NCBI RefSeq assembly: GCF_001428625.1 | Contig: NZ_LMIE01000033.1 | Location: forward strand, 126,199-190,198 | Source of the DNA: Hydrogenophaga sp. Root209 | GTDB lineage: Bacteria > Pseudomonadota > Gammaproteobacteria > Burkholderiales > Burkholderiaceae_C | DNA: 64,000 bases | Direction of reading: 5' to 3' | In this document: in pieces, positions 19,341 through 27,486 of the stretch | Layout of the letters: each line of letters begins with the position of its first letter | How positions within the stretch are numbered: position 1 is the stretch's first letter | Made by a program: the position numbers and the translations under genes | The notes under the pieces: generated by a model | Seen by the model: the letters and a program-made list of their open reading frames with translations, nothing else | Databases searched by the model: none | What the model was told of the DNA's origin: nothing

Positions 19341-22232
19341 TTACTTGGTAAGGATGTAGCCCTTGAGCTTGCCGAAGGCGGCGTCGATCAGGTTCTTCTG
19401 CTGTTCCTGGTGCAGGTGCGAGTAACCCACCGCTGGCGATGCCGAGGCAGCGCGCCCGGCATAACCGAGCTTCTGACCGTCGAGCATGTTCTCGTGGATG
19501 TAGTGCTGCACGAAGAACCAGGCCCCCTGATTCTGCGGCTCGTCCTGGCACCACACGATGTCGGTGGCGTTGGGGTACTTGCGCAGTTCGGCACCAAACA
19601 CCTTGTGCGGGAACGGGTAGAGCTGCTCGACGCGCAGGATCGCCACGTCGTCGGACTCGCGCTCCTCGCGCTTCTTCACGAGGTCGTAGTACACCTTGCC
19701 CGAGCAGCAAATGACGCGCTTGACCTTCTCGGCCTTCTTGGCGACGTCAGCGCTCTGGTCGGGGATCACGGTCTGGAAACCGCCCTTGGTGAATTCGGAC
19801 AGCGGCGAGGTCGCGTCCTTGTTGCGCAAGAGCGACTTGGGCGTGAAGATCACCAGCGGCTTGCGCAATCCGCGAATCATCTGGCGGCGCAGCACATGGA
19901 AGATCTGGCTGGCCGTGGTGGGCTGCACGATCTGCATGTTGGTGTCCGCCGCCATCTGCATGAAGCGCTCCAGGCGTGCAGAGCTGTGCTCTGGCCCCTG
20001 GCCTTCGTAGCCGTGCGGCAGCATCAGCGTGATGCCGTTGACGCGGCCCCACTTCACCTCACCCGAGGCAATGAACTGGTCGATCACCACCTGCGCGCCG
20101 TTGACGAAGTCGCCGAACTGCGCTTCCCAGATCACCAGCGTGTTCGGGTCGTTCGAGGCGTAGCCGTACTCAAAGGCCAGCACCGCTTCTTCGGACAGGA
20201 TCGAATCGATCACCACAAACGGGGCCTGGTTGTCGGCCACGTTCTGCAGCGGCACGTAGGTGCCCTCGTCGAACTTCTCGCGGTTCTGGTCGTGAATCAC
20301 GGCGTGGCGGTGCGTGAACGTGCCGCGACCACAGTCTTCGCCCGACAGGCGCACCGGGAAGCCGCTGGCCACCAGCGAGGCAAACGCCATGTGCTCGCCC
20401 ATGCCCCAGTCCACCGGAATCTCACCACGGCCCATGGCCGCGCGGTCGGCGTACACCTTCTTCACCAGCTGGTGCGGCGAGATCGTGTCGGGGATCGTGG
20501 TGAGCCGCTCCGACAGGCGCTTCCACTCGGCCATGGGAATGGCGGAGTCGGAGCTGTCGGTCCACTTCTTGTTGAGGTACGGGCTCCAGTCGACCGCGAA
20601 CTTGCTCTTGAAGTTGGTCAGCACCGGATCGACCGTGTGGCGGCCGTCGTCGAGTGCGGCGCGGTAGGCCTTGACCATGTCGTCGCCGATCGACTCGCCC
20701 AGGCCCTGCGCGACCAGCTTGTCCGCGTACAGCTTGCGCGTGCCGGGGTGGGACGCGATCTTCTTGTACATCAGCGGCTGGGTCAGGCTTGGAGTGTCCT
20801 GCTCGTTGTGGCCCAGCTTGCGGAAGCACACGATATCGACCACCACGTCCTTCTGGAAGGCCATGCGGAATTCGAGCGCGAGCTGCGTGGCGTACACCAC
20901 GGCTTCGGGATCGTCACCGTTCACGTGCAGCACCGGCGACTCGATCATCTTGACCACGTCGGAGCAGTACAGCGTAGAGCGGCTGTCGCGCGGGTCGGAG
21001 GTGGTGAAACCGATCTGGTTGTTGATCACCAGATGCACCGTGCCGCCGGTGGAGTAACCACGGGTTTCGGCCAGTGCCAACGTTTCCATCACCACGCCCT
21101 GGCCGGCAAAGGCGGCGTCGCCGTGCACCAGCACCGGCAGCACCTGCTTGCCCAGCGGATCGCCGCGGCGGTCCATGCGGGCGCGCACCGAGCCCTCGAC
21201 CACGGGGTTGACGATCTCCAGGTGCGATGGGTTGAATGCCAGCGACAGGTGCACCGGTCCGCCAGGGGTGGTCACGTCAGAGCTGAAACCCTGGTGGTAC
21301 TTCACGTCGCCAGACGGCAGGTCTTCGGGGGCGGTGTGATCGAACTCGGCGAACAGGTCCTTGGGCATCTTGCCCAGGGTGTTCACCAACACGTTGAGGC
21401 GGCCGCGATGGGCCATGCCGATCACGATTTCCTGGATGCCGACCTGGCCCGCCTGGCGGATCAGCTCGTCCATGGAGGCAATGAAGCTTTCACCGCCTTC
21501 GAGCGAGAAACGCTTCTGGCCCACGTATTTGGTGTGGAGGAATCGCTCCAGGCCTTCTGCCGCGGTCAGGCGGTCAAGAATGTGCTTCTTTTTGTCGGCG
21601 TTGTAGGCCGGCTTGGAACGGGTGCTCTCCAGACGCTCCTGCCACCAGCGCTTCTGGCTCTGGTCGGTGATGTACATGTACTCGGCGCCGATGGAGCCGC
21701 AGTAGGTGTCACGCAAGGCATTGAGCAACTCGCGCAGGGACATCGTCTCCTTGCCGAAGAAAGTGTTGCTCGTGTTGAAGATGATTTCCAGATCGGCGTC
21801 GGCAAAGCCGTAAAACGACAGATCGAGTTCAGGAATGTTGTCGCGTTCGGCGCGCTTGAGCGGATCGAGATCGGCCCAGCGGGCACCCACATTGCGGTAG
21901 GCGGCGATCAGCTGCTGGACGGCAACGCGCTTGCGACCGAGGTCCGAGTCGGCGCCGGTGGCGATGACGACCTTGGTGCCGCCCTGCTTGGCGCGGTCGG
22001 CAAAGGCATTGATGACGGGTTGATGCGGCACGTCACGGGCATCAGAACCGTCGCCGGCTGGCACGTGCTGCAGTGCATCGAAGTAACCGCGCCAGGTGTC
22101 CGGCACGCTGCCCGGGTTGGCGAGGTAGTTCTCGTACATCTCTTCCACATACGGCGCGTTGCCGCCGAAGAGATACGAGTTGGTCTTGTAGGCAACATAG
22201 ACGTTGCCCCCATTGGCTTGGGAATCGCTCAT
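19341..22232 (-). CDS. sucA: 2-oxoglutarate dehydrogenase E1 component
   Basis: Thiamine-diphosphate E1 that decarboxylates 2-oxoglutarate in the TCA cycle. The 963-residue product has the N-terminal helix that binds E2 (NSYLFGGNAPYVEEMYENY), IGMAHRGRLNVLVNTLGK, the FVVIDSILSEEAVLAFEYGY region and the C-terminal YAGRAASASPAVGY typical of SucA. The ATG at 22232 is preceded by GGAGGT 11 bases upstream. It heads sucA-sucB-lpd-zapE. Confidence 0.96.
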   Translation of the reverse strand: MSDSQANGGNVYVAYKTNSYLFGGNAPYVEEMYENYLANPGSVPDTWRGYFDALQHVPAGDGSDARDVPHQPVINAFADRAKQGGTKVVIATGADSDLGRKRVAVQQLIAAYRNVGARWADLDPLKRAERDNIPELDLSFYGFADADLEIIFNTSNTFFGKETMSLRELLNALRDTYCGSIGAEYMYITDQSQKRWWQERLESTRSKPAYNADKKKHILDRLTAAEGLERFLHTKYVGQKRFSLEGGESFIASMDELIRQAGQVGIQEIVIGMAHRGRLNVLVNTLGKMPKDLFAEFDHTAPEDLPSGDVKYHQGFSSDVTTPGGPVHLSLAFNPSHLEIVNPVVEGSVRARMDRRGDPLGKQVLPVLVHGDAAFAGQGVVMETLALAETRGYSTGGTVHLVINNQIGFTTSDPRDSRSTLYCSDVVKMIESPVLHVNGDDPEAVVYATQLALEFRMAFQKDVVVDIVCFRKLGHNEQDTPSLTQPLMYKKIASHPGTRKLYADKLVAQGLGESIGDDMVKAYRAALDDGRHTVDPVLTNFKSKFAVDWSPYLNKKWTDSSDSAIPMAEWKRLSERLTTIPDTISPHQLVKKVYADRAAMGRGEIPVDWGMGEHMAFASLVASGFPVRLSGEDCGRGTFTHRHAVIHDQNREKFDEGTYVPLQNVADNQAPFVVIDSILSEEAVLAFEYGYASNDPNTLVIWEAQFGDFVNGAQVVIDQFIASGEVKWGRVNGITLMLPHGYEGQGPEHSSARLERFMQMAADTNMQIVQPTTASQIFHVLRRQMIRGLRKPLVIFTPKSLLRNKDATSPLSEFTKGGFQTVIPDQSADVAKKAEKVKRVICCSGKVYYDLVKKREERESDDVAILRVEQLYPFPHKVFGAELRKYPNATDIVWCQDEPQNQGAWFFVQHYIHENMLDGQKLGYAGRAASASPAVGYSHLHQEQQKNLIDAAFGKLKGYILTK

Positions 22233-22248
22233 AAATCCGCTGACCTCC

Positions 22249-22265
22249 GTTTCCCTGCAGGAAAC
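22249..22265. promoter_or_regulatory. Inverted repeat in the sucA 5' leader
   Basis: GTTTCC-CTGCA-GGAAAC, 6-bp perfect arms, lies 17-33 bases upstream of the sucA ATG, just before its Shine-Dalgarno. It may be a regulator site or an mRNA hairpin; no protein is assigned. Confidence 0.3.
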
Positions 22266-22382
22266 ATTAGCTGGTTAGAAAAACCTTCCGCTGCACGGCT
22301 TGACCGTTATGCGGATGCGACAGTGACTGTGGAAGGACCTGGCTGCAACCCGAGATTGTGCCACCTTGCCGGTGAGTGCAGG

Positions 22383-22407
22383 AAAAAGTTCGGCGCCAAA
22401 GGCGCCG
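22383..22407 (-). terminator. Rho-independent terminator of the arsR transcript
   Basis: CGGCGCC-TTT-GGCGCCG hairpin followed on the minus strand by GAAC and TTTTT, starting four bases past the arsR TGA. It separates arsR from sucA. Confidence 0.7.
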
Positions 22408-22410
22408 TCA

Positions 22411-22785
22411 TCAGGATGTCACGCGCGGCGAGAGCCGTTCCGAGGCGGGAACGGCGCTGGGCTCGTCGATCTCGATCGCAATCTGGGTGCACACCGTGCG
22501 ACACAGCATGACGGCCTTCTCGCTTTGCACCCGGTAGATGACTTGCGTGCCTTCCTTGCGTTTGGCAAGCACCCCTGAGCGGTACAGCAGGTTCAGATGC
22601 TGAGACAGGTTGGGTTGGGTGGTGTCGATTTCCTGCAGCAACTGCGAGACCGATTTTTCACGGTCGCACAGGGCGCTCAGGATGCGCAGGCGCATGGGCG
22701 TGGCCAGCACACCAAAAAGTTCTGCCGCGAGTTCGAAAACCCGAACCCGTTCCACCTGCCCGTCAGATGCGATCATCTTGTCCAT
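22411..22785 (-). CDS. ArsR/SmtB-family winged-helix regulator
   Basis: A 124-residue regulator with a winged helix at about residues 46-79 (VSQLLQEIDTTQPNLSQHL). Cysteines at 40, 95 and 99 (SALC and MLCRTVC) could sense metal or sulfur species as in some family members, but the ligand is unknown. The ATG at 22785 (MDKMIASDG) is preferred: an in-frame ATG at 22815 lies inside a 19-bp palindrome that looks like the operator. It has its own terminator and lies between prpE and sucA. Confidence 0.88.
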   Translation of the reverse strand: MDKMIASDGQVERVRVFELAAELFGVLATPMRLRILSALCDREKSVSQLLQEIDTTQPNLSQHLNLLYRSGVLAKRKEGTQVIYRVQSEKAVMLCRTVCTQIAIEIDEPSAVPASERLSPRVTS

Positions 22786-22808
22786 GGTGCCCGTCGCTCG
22801 TGTGAATA

Positions 22809-22827
22809 TAAGCATGAATCATACTTA
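22809..22827. promoter_or_regulatory. Putative ArsR operator palindrome
   Basis: TAAGCATG-AAT-CATACTTA: 8-base arms with one mismatch, 24 bases before the arsR start, beside a TATATT-like -10 on the minus strand. AT-rich inverted repeats over the promoter are the usual autoregulatory site of ArsR proteins. Assignment is inference. Confidence 0.5.
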
Positions 22828-22883
22828 GAAAGCGCCTTGCCGACCATGCGCCGAGCGTAAGGGTGCGATGTGCACCGCTCCTG

Positions 22884-24785
22884 TCAGCCGAGCAAATCCT
22901 TGATCTGCTGCAACGCGGCCGGATCATCCATGGTGGTGAGGTCGCCAGGATCACGCCCCTCGCACACCGCCTGAATGGCGCGACGCAACAATTTTCCGCT
23001 GCGGGTCTTGGGCAACACCGAGACAAAACGCACGCGGGCCGGGCGTGCCACCGCGCCCAGTTGCTCGTCCACCACCTTCATCACCTCGCCTTCAAGCTTC
23101 AAGCGTGAGGCGTCGTCGGTCAGCGTTGAGGCGTCCTTGACCACGGCAAACGCCATCGCCACCTGTCCCTTGAGTTGATCGGCCACGCCGACCACCGCCA
23201 CCTCGGCGATGCGCGGATGGCTGGAGATGCTCTCTTCGATCTCGCGCGTGCCCAGCCGGTGGCCAGCCACGTTGATCACGTCGTCGGTGCGTCCCAGGAT
23301 GAAGAAGTAACCGTCCGCGTCCTTGATACCCCAGTCGAACGTGCTGTAGACCATCTTGCCCGGCACGCTCGACCAATAGGTCTTCACGAAGCGCTCGTCG
23401 TCGCGCCACACGGTCTGCATGCAGCCGGGCGGCAGTGGGCCCTCGATGGCCACCACGCCTTTCTGCCCGGGCTCGGTCAGTTCCGCACCGGTCTGATCGT
23501 CGAGCAACTTGACGTTGTAGCCATAGACGGCGCGCCCGGGCGATCCGAACTTGCTGCTGGCCGGCTCCACGCCGTTGCACAGCGACAGGATGGGCCAGCC
23601 AGTCTCCGTCTGCCAGTAGTTGTCGATGATGGGCTTGCCCAGCGCTTCGGCGATCCATTGCGCAGTCGGCTCGTCCAGCGGCTCGCCCGCGAGAAAGAGC
23701 GCCTTGAGGCTGGAGAGATCGTGGTTCTTGATGAACGAGGGGTCGTACTTCTTGAGCACGCGCACGGCGGTGGGCGCGCTGAACATCACGCTGACCTTGT
23801 ACTTCTCGACCAGGTGCCACCAGATGCCTGCGTCCGGACGGATCGGCAGGCCCTCATACATGATGGTTGCCATGCCGGCGATCAACGGTCCATAGACAAT
23901 GTAGCTGTGGCCTACCACCCAACCGATGTCGCTGGTGGAAAAGTAGGTCTCACCCGGTTCGCCCATGAACACATGCTTCATGCTCGCGGCCAGTGCCACC
24001 GCGTAGCCACCGGTGTCGCGCTGCACACCCTTGGGTTTGCCGGTGGTGCCGCTGGTGTAGAGCGTGTAGCTCGGGTGGGTGGCATCCACCCACTCGCAGG
24101 GCACCACGGTGTCCAGCTGCCGTTCGCGCGCGCTGGCGTAGTCCACATCACGCCCCGGGACGAGCTTCATGGGCGCCAGGCCGCGGTTGACCATCACGAC
24201 CCGGGCCGGCTTGTGGGCCGACAGGCGGATGGCCTCGTCCAGCAGCGGCTTGTACTCAACCACTTTGCCGCCGCGCGAACCGGCGTCGGCGCTGACGATG
24301 GCCACGGGCGAGGCGTCCTCGATGCGGCTGGCCAGCGAATGGCTGGCAAAGCCTCCAAACACCACCGAGTGAATGGCGCCAATGCGGGCGCAGGCCAGCA
24401 TGGCGAAGGCGGCCTCCGGGATCATCGGCATGTAGATCAGGACGCAATCGCCCTTTTTGACGCCCTGACCGAGCAGCACCGCGGCCATGCGCTGCACCTC
24501 GGCATGCAATTCACGAAAGCTGTAGCTGCGCTCCACGTCGGTTTCGGTGGAAACGAAGATCAGCGCGTTCTGGTCGGGGCGATCTTTCAGATGCCGGTCC
24601 ACCGCGTTGTGGCAGAGGTTGGTGAGCCCCCCTTCGAACCATCGGGCAAACGGGGGGTTGTCGTCGTTGCAGACGCGGTCGAACGGTCTCTTCCAGTCCA
24701 CCAGGGCGGCCTGTTCGGTCCAGAAGGCGTCGCGGTCTTCGATGGAGCGGCGGTAGAACTCGGTGTAGCCCTGGTTTTGGCTCAT
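22884..24785 (-). CDS. prpE: Propionate/acetate-CoA ligase (PrpE-type)
   Basis: AMP-forming acyl-CoA synthetase; PrpE activates propionate (and often acetate). The 633-residue product has the AMP-binding P-loop YTSGTTGKPKGVQRDTGGY, the acetyl-/propionyl-CoA synthetase block IVYGPLIAGMATIMYEG, NYWQTETGWP, and the C-terminal GRTDDVINVAGHRLGTREIE with the catalytic Lys region KTRSGKLLRRAI. Sequence VQRDTGGYAVAL favours PrpE over Acs. The window holds no methylcitrate-cycle genes, so substrate preference is family inference. Confidence 0.9.
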   Translation of the reverse strand: MSQNQGYTEFYRRSIEDRDAFWTEQAALVDWKRPFDRVCNDDNPPFARWFEGGLTNLCHNAVDRHLKDRPDQNALIFVSTETDVERSYSFRELHAEVQRMAAVLLGQGVKKGDCVLIYMPMIPEAAFAMLACARIGAIHSVVFGGFASHSLASRIEDASPVAIVSADAGSRGGKVVEYKPLLDEAIRLSAHKPARVVMVNRGLAPMKLVPGRDVDYASARERQLDTVVPCEWVDATHPSYTLYTSGTTGKPKGVQRDTGGYAVALAASMKHVFMGEPGETYFSTSDIGWVVGHSYIVYGPLIAGMATIMYEGLPIRPDAGIWWHLVEKYKVSVMFSAPTAVRVLKKYDPSFIKNHDLSSLKALFLAGEPLDEPTAQWIAEALGKPIIDNYWQTETGWPILSLCNGVEPASSKFGSPGRAVYGYNVKLLDDQTGAELTEPGQKGVVAIEGPLPPGCMQTVWRDDERFVKTYWSSVPGKMVYSTFDWGIKDADGYFFILGRTDDVINVAGHRLGTREIEESISSHPRIAEVAVVGVADQLKGQVAMAFAVVKDASTLTDDASRLKLEGEVMKVVDEQLGAVARPARVRFVSVLPKTRSGKLLRRAIQAVCEGRDPGDLTTMDDPAALQQIKDLLG

Positions 24786-24868
24786 GCATGTCTCCTGCTG
24801 GGGTTGTGTCGGGTGGCTTCACCCAAACTGAATTCATAATTATGGCCAGGCGGCTTTCGACAGGCTGA

Positions 24869-24898
24869 CATGCGCCCGGTGCCACCACCTGGCGCATG
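24869..24898 (-). terminator. Hairpin after the isochorismatase-family gene
   Basis: CATGCGCC/GGCGCATG (8 bp) with an inner GGTG/CACC stem and a CCAC loop begins 12 bases past the stop at 24910. There is no T-run; termination is inferred from position. Confidence 0.45.
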
Positions 24899-24909
24899 CC
24901 CTGCCGGCC

Positions 24910-25521
24910 CTATTTGATGAGCGCCTGCACCTCGCGAAACAGCGGATGGTCCGCGGTGCGCAACCACTCGAAAGCCACCATCTCGGTTGTCACCAGTTCG
25001 GCGCCGGCGCCGGCCAGACGGTCAAAGGCGGCGTCCCGGTTGCGCTCGGTGCGCGAGCCGCAGGCATCGGTCACCACCCACACGTCGAACTCCTGCTCGA
25101 TCAGTTCCAGCGCGGTCTGCATCAGGCACACGTGGGCTTCACAGCCGGCCACCACCACGGTCTGGCGTTCGGCGGCAGGCGCTGCCGCGGGCTTCTGCAG
25201 ATGCTTGGGCAGGCTGCGCGCGTTGCCGCCACCCTGGGCCGGGCGCGCAGGCGGGCGCAGCCAGTCCCCCAGTCCGTCGGACACCGCACCAAAGTGCATC
25301 TTGGCCAGCGTCTTGCGGCAGAGTTCGCGCAACTCCGGCGGGTTGGGACCGAGCTTCTCGGGGTTCTGCTCGGTGCCAAAGGCCGGCACTTCCAGCAGTT
25401 GGGCCATGCGGGCCAGGCGCAGCGCATTGGCCAACACCTGCGGGCCCTCGAAGAGGGTGGGCATCAGGCGGGCCTGGTAGTCCACCAGCACCAGTTGGGA
25501 GTCTTCAGCGTCCAGCAGCAT
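24910..25521 (-). CDS. Isochorismatase-family cysteine hydrolase (YcaC-like)
   Basis: A 203-residue hydrolase of the isochorismatase fold. The expected Asp-Lys-Cys triad is visible: Asp14 in LVLVDYQARL, Lys74 in TLAKMHFGA and Cys132 in CEAHVCLMQTALEL. A Pro/Ala/Gly-rich insert of about 30 residues (roughly 90-118) lies between the lysine and cysteine blocks. Natural substrate is unknown; many relatives are annotated only as hydrolases. It shares direction with the upstream tetR-like gene (87-bp gap) and the downstream prpE (124-bp gap). Confidence 0.85.
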   Translation of the reverse strand: MLLDAEDSQLVLVDYQARLMPTLFEGPQVLANALRLARMAQLLEVPAFGTEQNPEKLGPNPPELRELCRKTLAKMHFGAVSDGLGDWLRPPARPAQGGGNARSLPKHLQKPAAAPAAERQTVVVAGCEAHVCLMQTALELIEQEFDVWVVTDACGSRTERNRDAAFDRLAGAGAELVTTEMVAFEWLRTADHPLFREVQALIK

Positions 25522-25608
25522 GCTCGTCTTTCCTTGTTTCGTGTGTCGTTCAATTCGCTCGGGATGCTGGATTTTCGCAGCGCAGTTCGCGTCTTCGCCT
25601 GACGAGCG

Positions 25609-26343
25609 TCAAAGGCCGAACAAATCCGGCTGATCGAGCCCCCGTAGGGCTGCAAACGCGCCCGGGTTCAGGCGCTCCACGAGCTGTTCCACATAAGCCG
25701 TGAAAAGCGGTTCTACCGATTGCCCAAACAACCGGATGCGGCCAGTGTGCAGCAGCAGCAGCAAACCCACGCCGTGTGCGAACAGGGCCGTGTTTTCCCG
25801 CAATGCGGACTCGGGCGACAAACCCATGGCCTGCAACGCCAGCTCGCAAGGACGCAGGGCGTCCTGCAGGCGGCCATCGAGATGCTGGTTGAGTTCACCG
25901 TCGAGGCCGCGCGGCGCCAAGCCCTGGACCAGATAAAAGCAGAGATCCAGGTCGCGCGGACTGCGGGCGTAAAAACCAAACCAGGCTTGCGCCTTGGCTG
26001 CCAGGGTCAGTTGCGGCTGCAGCTTGGAATGCCGGGCAGACGCCACCTCGGCGTTGAGCCGCTCCAGCGACTCAGCGAGCAGCGCGGCGTAGATGGCTTC
26101 CTTGTTGTCGAAATAGCTGTAGATCGCACCCGGGGTGTAGCCGGCACGACGGGCAATCTCACGGATGCTCGCCCCCTCCACACCGTTCTCGGCAAACACG
26201 CTGCGCGCGGCGTCCAGCACCAACGCGCGGCGGGTATCGGACATGGCCAGCTGGCGCTGTTGGCGTTGCTGCTGCTGGCGTTGCGCAGCCTCCTGCTCGG
26301 CGGTCGACAAGACCGGGGTGAGCTCGTGCAACTGGACTTCCAT
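25609..26343 (-). CDS. TetR-family transcriptional regulator
   Basis: A 244-residue repressor-type protein. The HTH is at about residues 57-78 (EGASIREIARRAGYTPGAIY) followed by SYFDNKEAIYAALL; the rest is a helical ligand domain. A glutamine-rich stretch (22-31) precedes the HTH; the internal Met34 (26244) is an alternative start that would remove it. Ligand unknown. Two palindromes upstream (26413-26428 and 26442-26457) are candidate operators. Confidence 0.88.
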   Translation of the reverse strand: MEVQLHELTPVLSTAEQEAAQRQQQQRQQRQLAMSDTRRALVLDAARSVFAENGVEGASIREIARRAGYTPGAIYSYFDNKEAIYAALLAESLERLNAEVASARHSKLQPQLTLAAKAQAWFGFYARSPRDLDLCFYLVQGLAPRGLDGELNQHLDGRLQDALRPCELALQAMGLSPESALRENTALFAHGVGLLLLLHTGRIRLFGQSVEPLFTAYVEQLVERLNPGAFAALRGLDQPDLFGL

Positions 26344-26412
26344 GTCGGCAGTTTACCAATCACAGGCTTGGTCGATCGAATATTTGAACAAGACTTAATA
26401 AAATTAAACATC

Positions 26413-26428
26413 GATCAACAAATTGATC
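26413..26428. promoter_or_regulatory. Putative TetR operator 1
   Basis: GATCAA-CAAA-TTGATC, perfect 6-bp arms, about 70 bases upstream of the tetR-like start in an AT-rich stretch unlike the surrounding DNA. TetR regulators usually bind such sites in their own upstream region. Confidence 0.45.
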
Positions 26429-26441
26429 TTCACTCATTCAA

Positions 26442-26457
26442 ACTGACCATATTCAGT
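26442..26457. promoter_or_regulatory. Putative TetR operator 2
   Basis: ACTGA-CCATAT-TCAGT, perfect 5-bp arms, centred 29 bases from operator 1. It lies between the divergent tetR-like gene and the NlpC/P60 gene and could affect either. Confidence 0.35.
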
Positions 26458-26586
26458 CATTGCACCTTGCAGTCAAAACCATGCCGAAGGCTCTTGCCAA
26501 GGGGTGGTCAGTTGATTTGCAGGACGTCCGCGGCAAAACTCAACAAAATCAATGCTTTGCAGGGTATTTCTCGCTTGACTTCATCA

Positions 26587-26601
26587 GGTATCGCCGATAC
26601 C
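26587..26601. promoter_or_regulatory. Palindrome just upstream of the NlpC/P60 start
   Basis: GGTATC-GCC-GATACC ends nine bases before the ATG at 26611, where a ribosome-binding site would be. It may form an mRNA hairpin or be a regulator site. Confidence 0.3.
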
Positions 26602-26610
26602 CTGCGGGCC

Positions 26611-27162
26611 ATGCGTCGAATCTTCCCTGTCCTCATGCTCAGCTTCGCTGCCGCGGCCCATGCCGCGCCTCCCGACGCCGCGTATGAAGATATGGACAGT
26701 TTGCTGACTGAGAAAGGCCTGATATCCCGCCTGGGCAGCCATATCCAGCACGCACGCGACACCGTGGGTGAGCAGGCCTCCGGGCTGGTCATCAATGCCA
26801 TGGCATTCCTGGGGGTCCCCTACAGATACGGCGGCAACACGGTGGACACCGGCTTCGACTGCAGCGGTTTTGTTCGCGCCGTTTTCGAGCAGTCGGTGGG
26901 CAAGATCCTTCCACGCCGCTCCGATGAACAGGCGGCCGCCACCCAGGAAATCGACCGCAGCGAACTCAAACCCGGTGATCTGGTGTTCTTCAACACCATG
27001 CGTCGCGCATTCAGTCACGTGGGCATCTATGTGGGTGACGGCAAGTTCATCCACTCGCCTCGCTCCGGGTCACACGTGCGCGTGGAAGACATGCGCATGG
27101 CGTACTGGAGTAAGCGCTTCAATGGCGCGCGTCGCGTGCAGATGGCCGACAAAGGCCCTTGA
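26611..27162 (+). CDS. Secreted NlpC/P60-family peptidoglycan hydrolase
   Basis: A 183-residue cell-wall hydrolase. Signal peptide MRRIFPVLMLSFAAAAHA (about 1-19). The NlpC/P60 domain has catalytic Cys84 (GFDCSGFVRAVF), His136 (FSHVGIYVGDG) and His148 (FIHSPRSG). It likely cuts peptide stems of peptidoglycan in the periplasm. The ATG at 26611 starts a proper signal peptide, although the frame is open far upstream. No strong Shine-Dalgarno is seen. A terminator follows at 27442-27473, after a decayed gene fragment. Confidence 0.92.
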   Translation: MRRIFPVLMLSFAAAAHAAPPDAAYEDMDSLLTEKGLISRLGSHIQHARDTVGEQASGLVINAMAFLGVPYRYGGNTVDTGFDCSGFVRAVFEQSVGKILPRRSDEQAAATQEIDRSELKPGDLVFFNTMRRAFSHVGIYVGDGKFIHSPRSGSHVRVEDMRMAYWSKRFNGARRVQMADKGP

Positions 27163-27163
27163 A

Positions 27164-27350
27164 CCTGCGGGCCCGGTTGATCTTCATGTTCAGGTGATCG
27201 AGCCGGGCTGTCGGCGTGCCCTTCGGTGCGAACAAACCAAACAGTGAGCCGCCGTTGGCGCGAGACAGGCCCAGCTCGGCAGAAGAGTGGGCACACGATG
27301 CGGGCGAAGACGGCCTTGGCGGCTTCTACTGCAAAGGCTATGAGGCCGCC
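27164..27350 (-). pseudogene. Decayed fragment of a Bug/TctC-family solute-binding protein
   Basis: On the minus strand the frame ending at 27280 reads AELGLSRANGGSLFGLFAPK, then GTPTARLDHLNMKINRAR. This resembles the C-terminal part of Bug (TctC) tripartite tricarboxylate transporter binding proteins, where AEQG... GLFAPKGTP ... LNxEINxAL is typical. Just upstream, RVPTL (27283-27297) fits the preceding motif but in another frame, with two extra bases at 27281-27282, and an AAKAV-like block sits in the third frame. No start codon or full-length frame exists. The remnant is about 60 residues long and abuts the NlpC/P60 stop. Identification is by recalled family pattern only. Confidence 0.55.
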
Positions 27351-27441
27351 TATGGCGGCACCTGCAAACTGCTGCCCGACCACCGCAGCGCGCCACTGGC
27401 CAACCGCGTCCCCCCGCGTTGAATCGCACCCATGAGAAAGG

Positions 27442-27473
27442 CCGCCAATCCGTGAGGCCTGGCGGTTTTTTTT
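27442..27473 (+). terminator. Rho-independent terminator
   Basis: CCGCCA stem, 12-base loop, TGGCGG, then eight T. It ends plus-strand transcription from the NlpC/P60 gene. On the other strand the hairpin is followed by CCTTTCT, so it may also act weakly after the pyruvate dehydrogenase operon, whose last stop is at 27487. Confidence 0.8.
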
Positions 27474-27486
27474 GGACCGGGCGCGT

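Noticed and set aside
19251-22511. A very long open frame (about 1086 codons) on the plus strand opposite sucA
   Set aside because: sucA is unmistakable on the minus strand. The antisense frame is His/Val/Leu-rich with no domain, as expected from GC-rich codon bias.
22786-22815. Earlier ATG of the ArsR gene at 22815
   Set aside because: It lies inside the operator-like palindrome and promoter, so it is unlikely to be transcribed in full.
23175-24839. A 554-codon open frame opposite prpE
   Set aside because: Shadow of prpE; no recognisable protein features.
24835-24844. CATAATTATG palindrome upstream of prpE
   Set aside because: It may be part of a -10 element, but there is no matching -35 and a 10-bp palindrome is short; too weak to annotate.
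25720-26610. Extension of the NlpC/P60 frame far upstream (about 297 codons)
   Set aside because: It runs antisense to the TetR gene and through the AT-rich intergenic region; the true start is at the signal peptide at 26611.
27216-27422. Small GTG-start frame on the plus strand reading GLGGFYCKGYEAAYGG
   Set aside because: No ribosome-binding site, and the opposite strand carries the Bug-like remnant, so this is better explained as a shadow.
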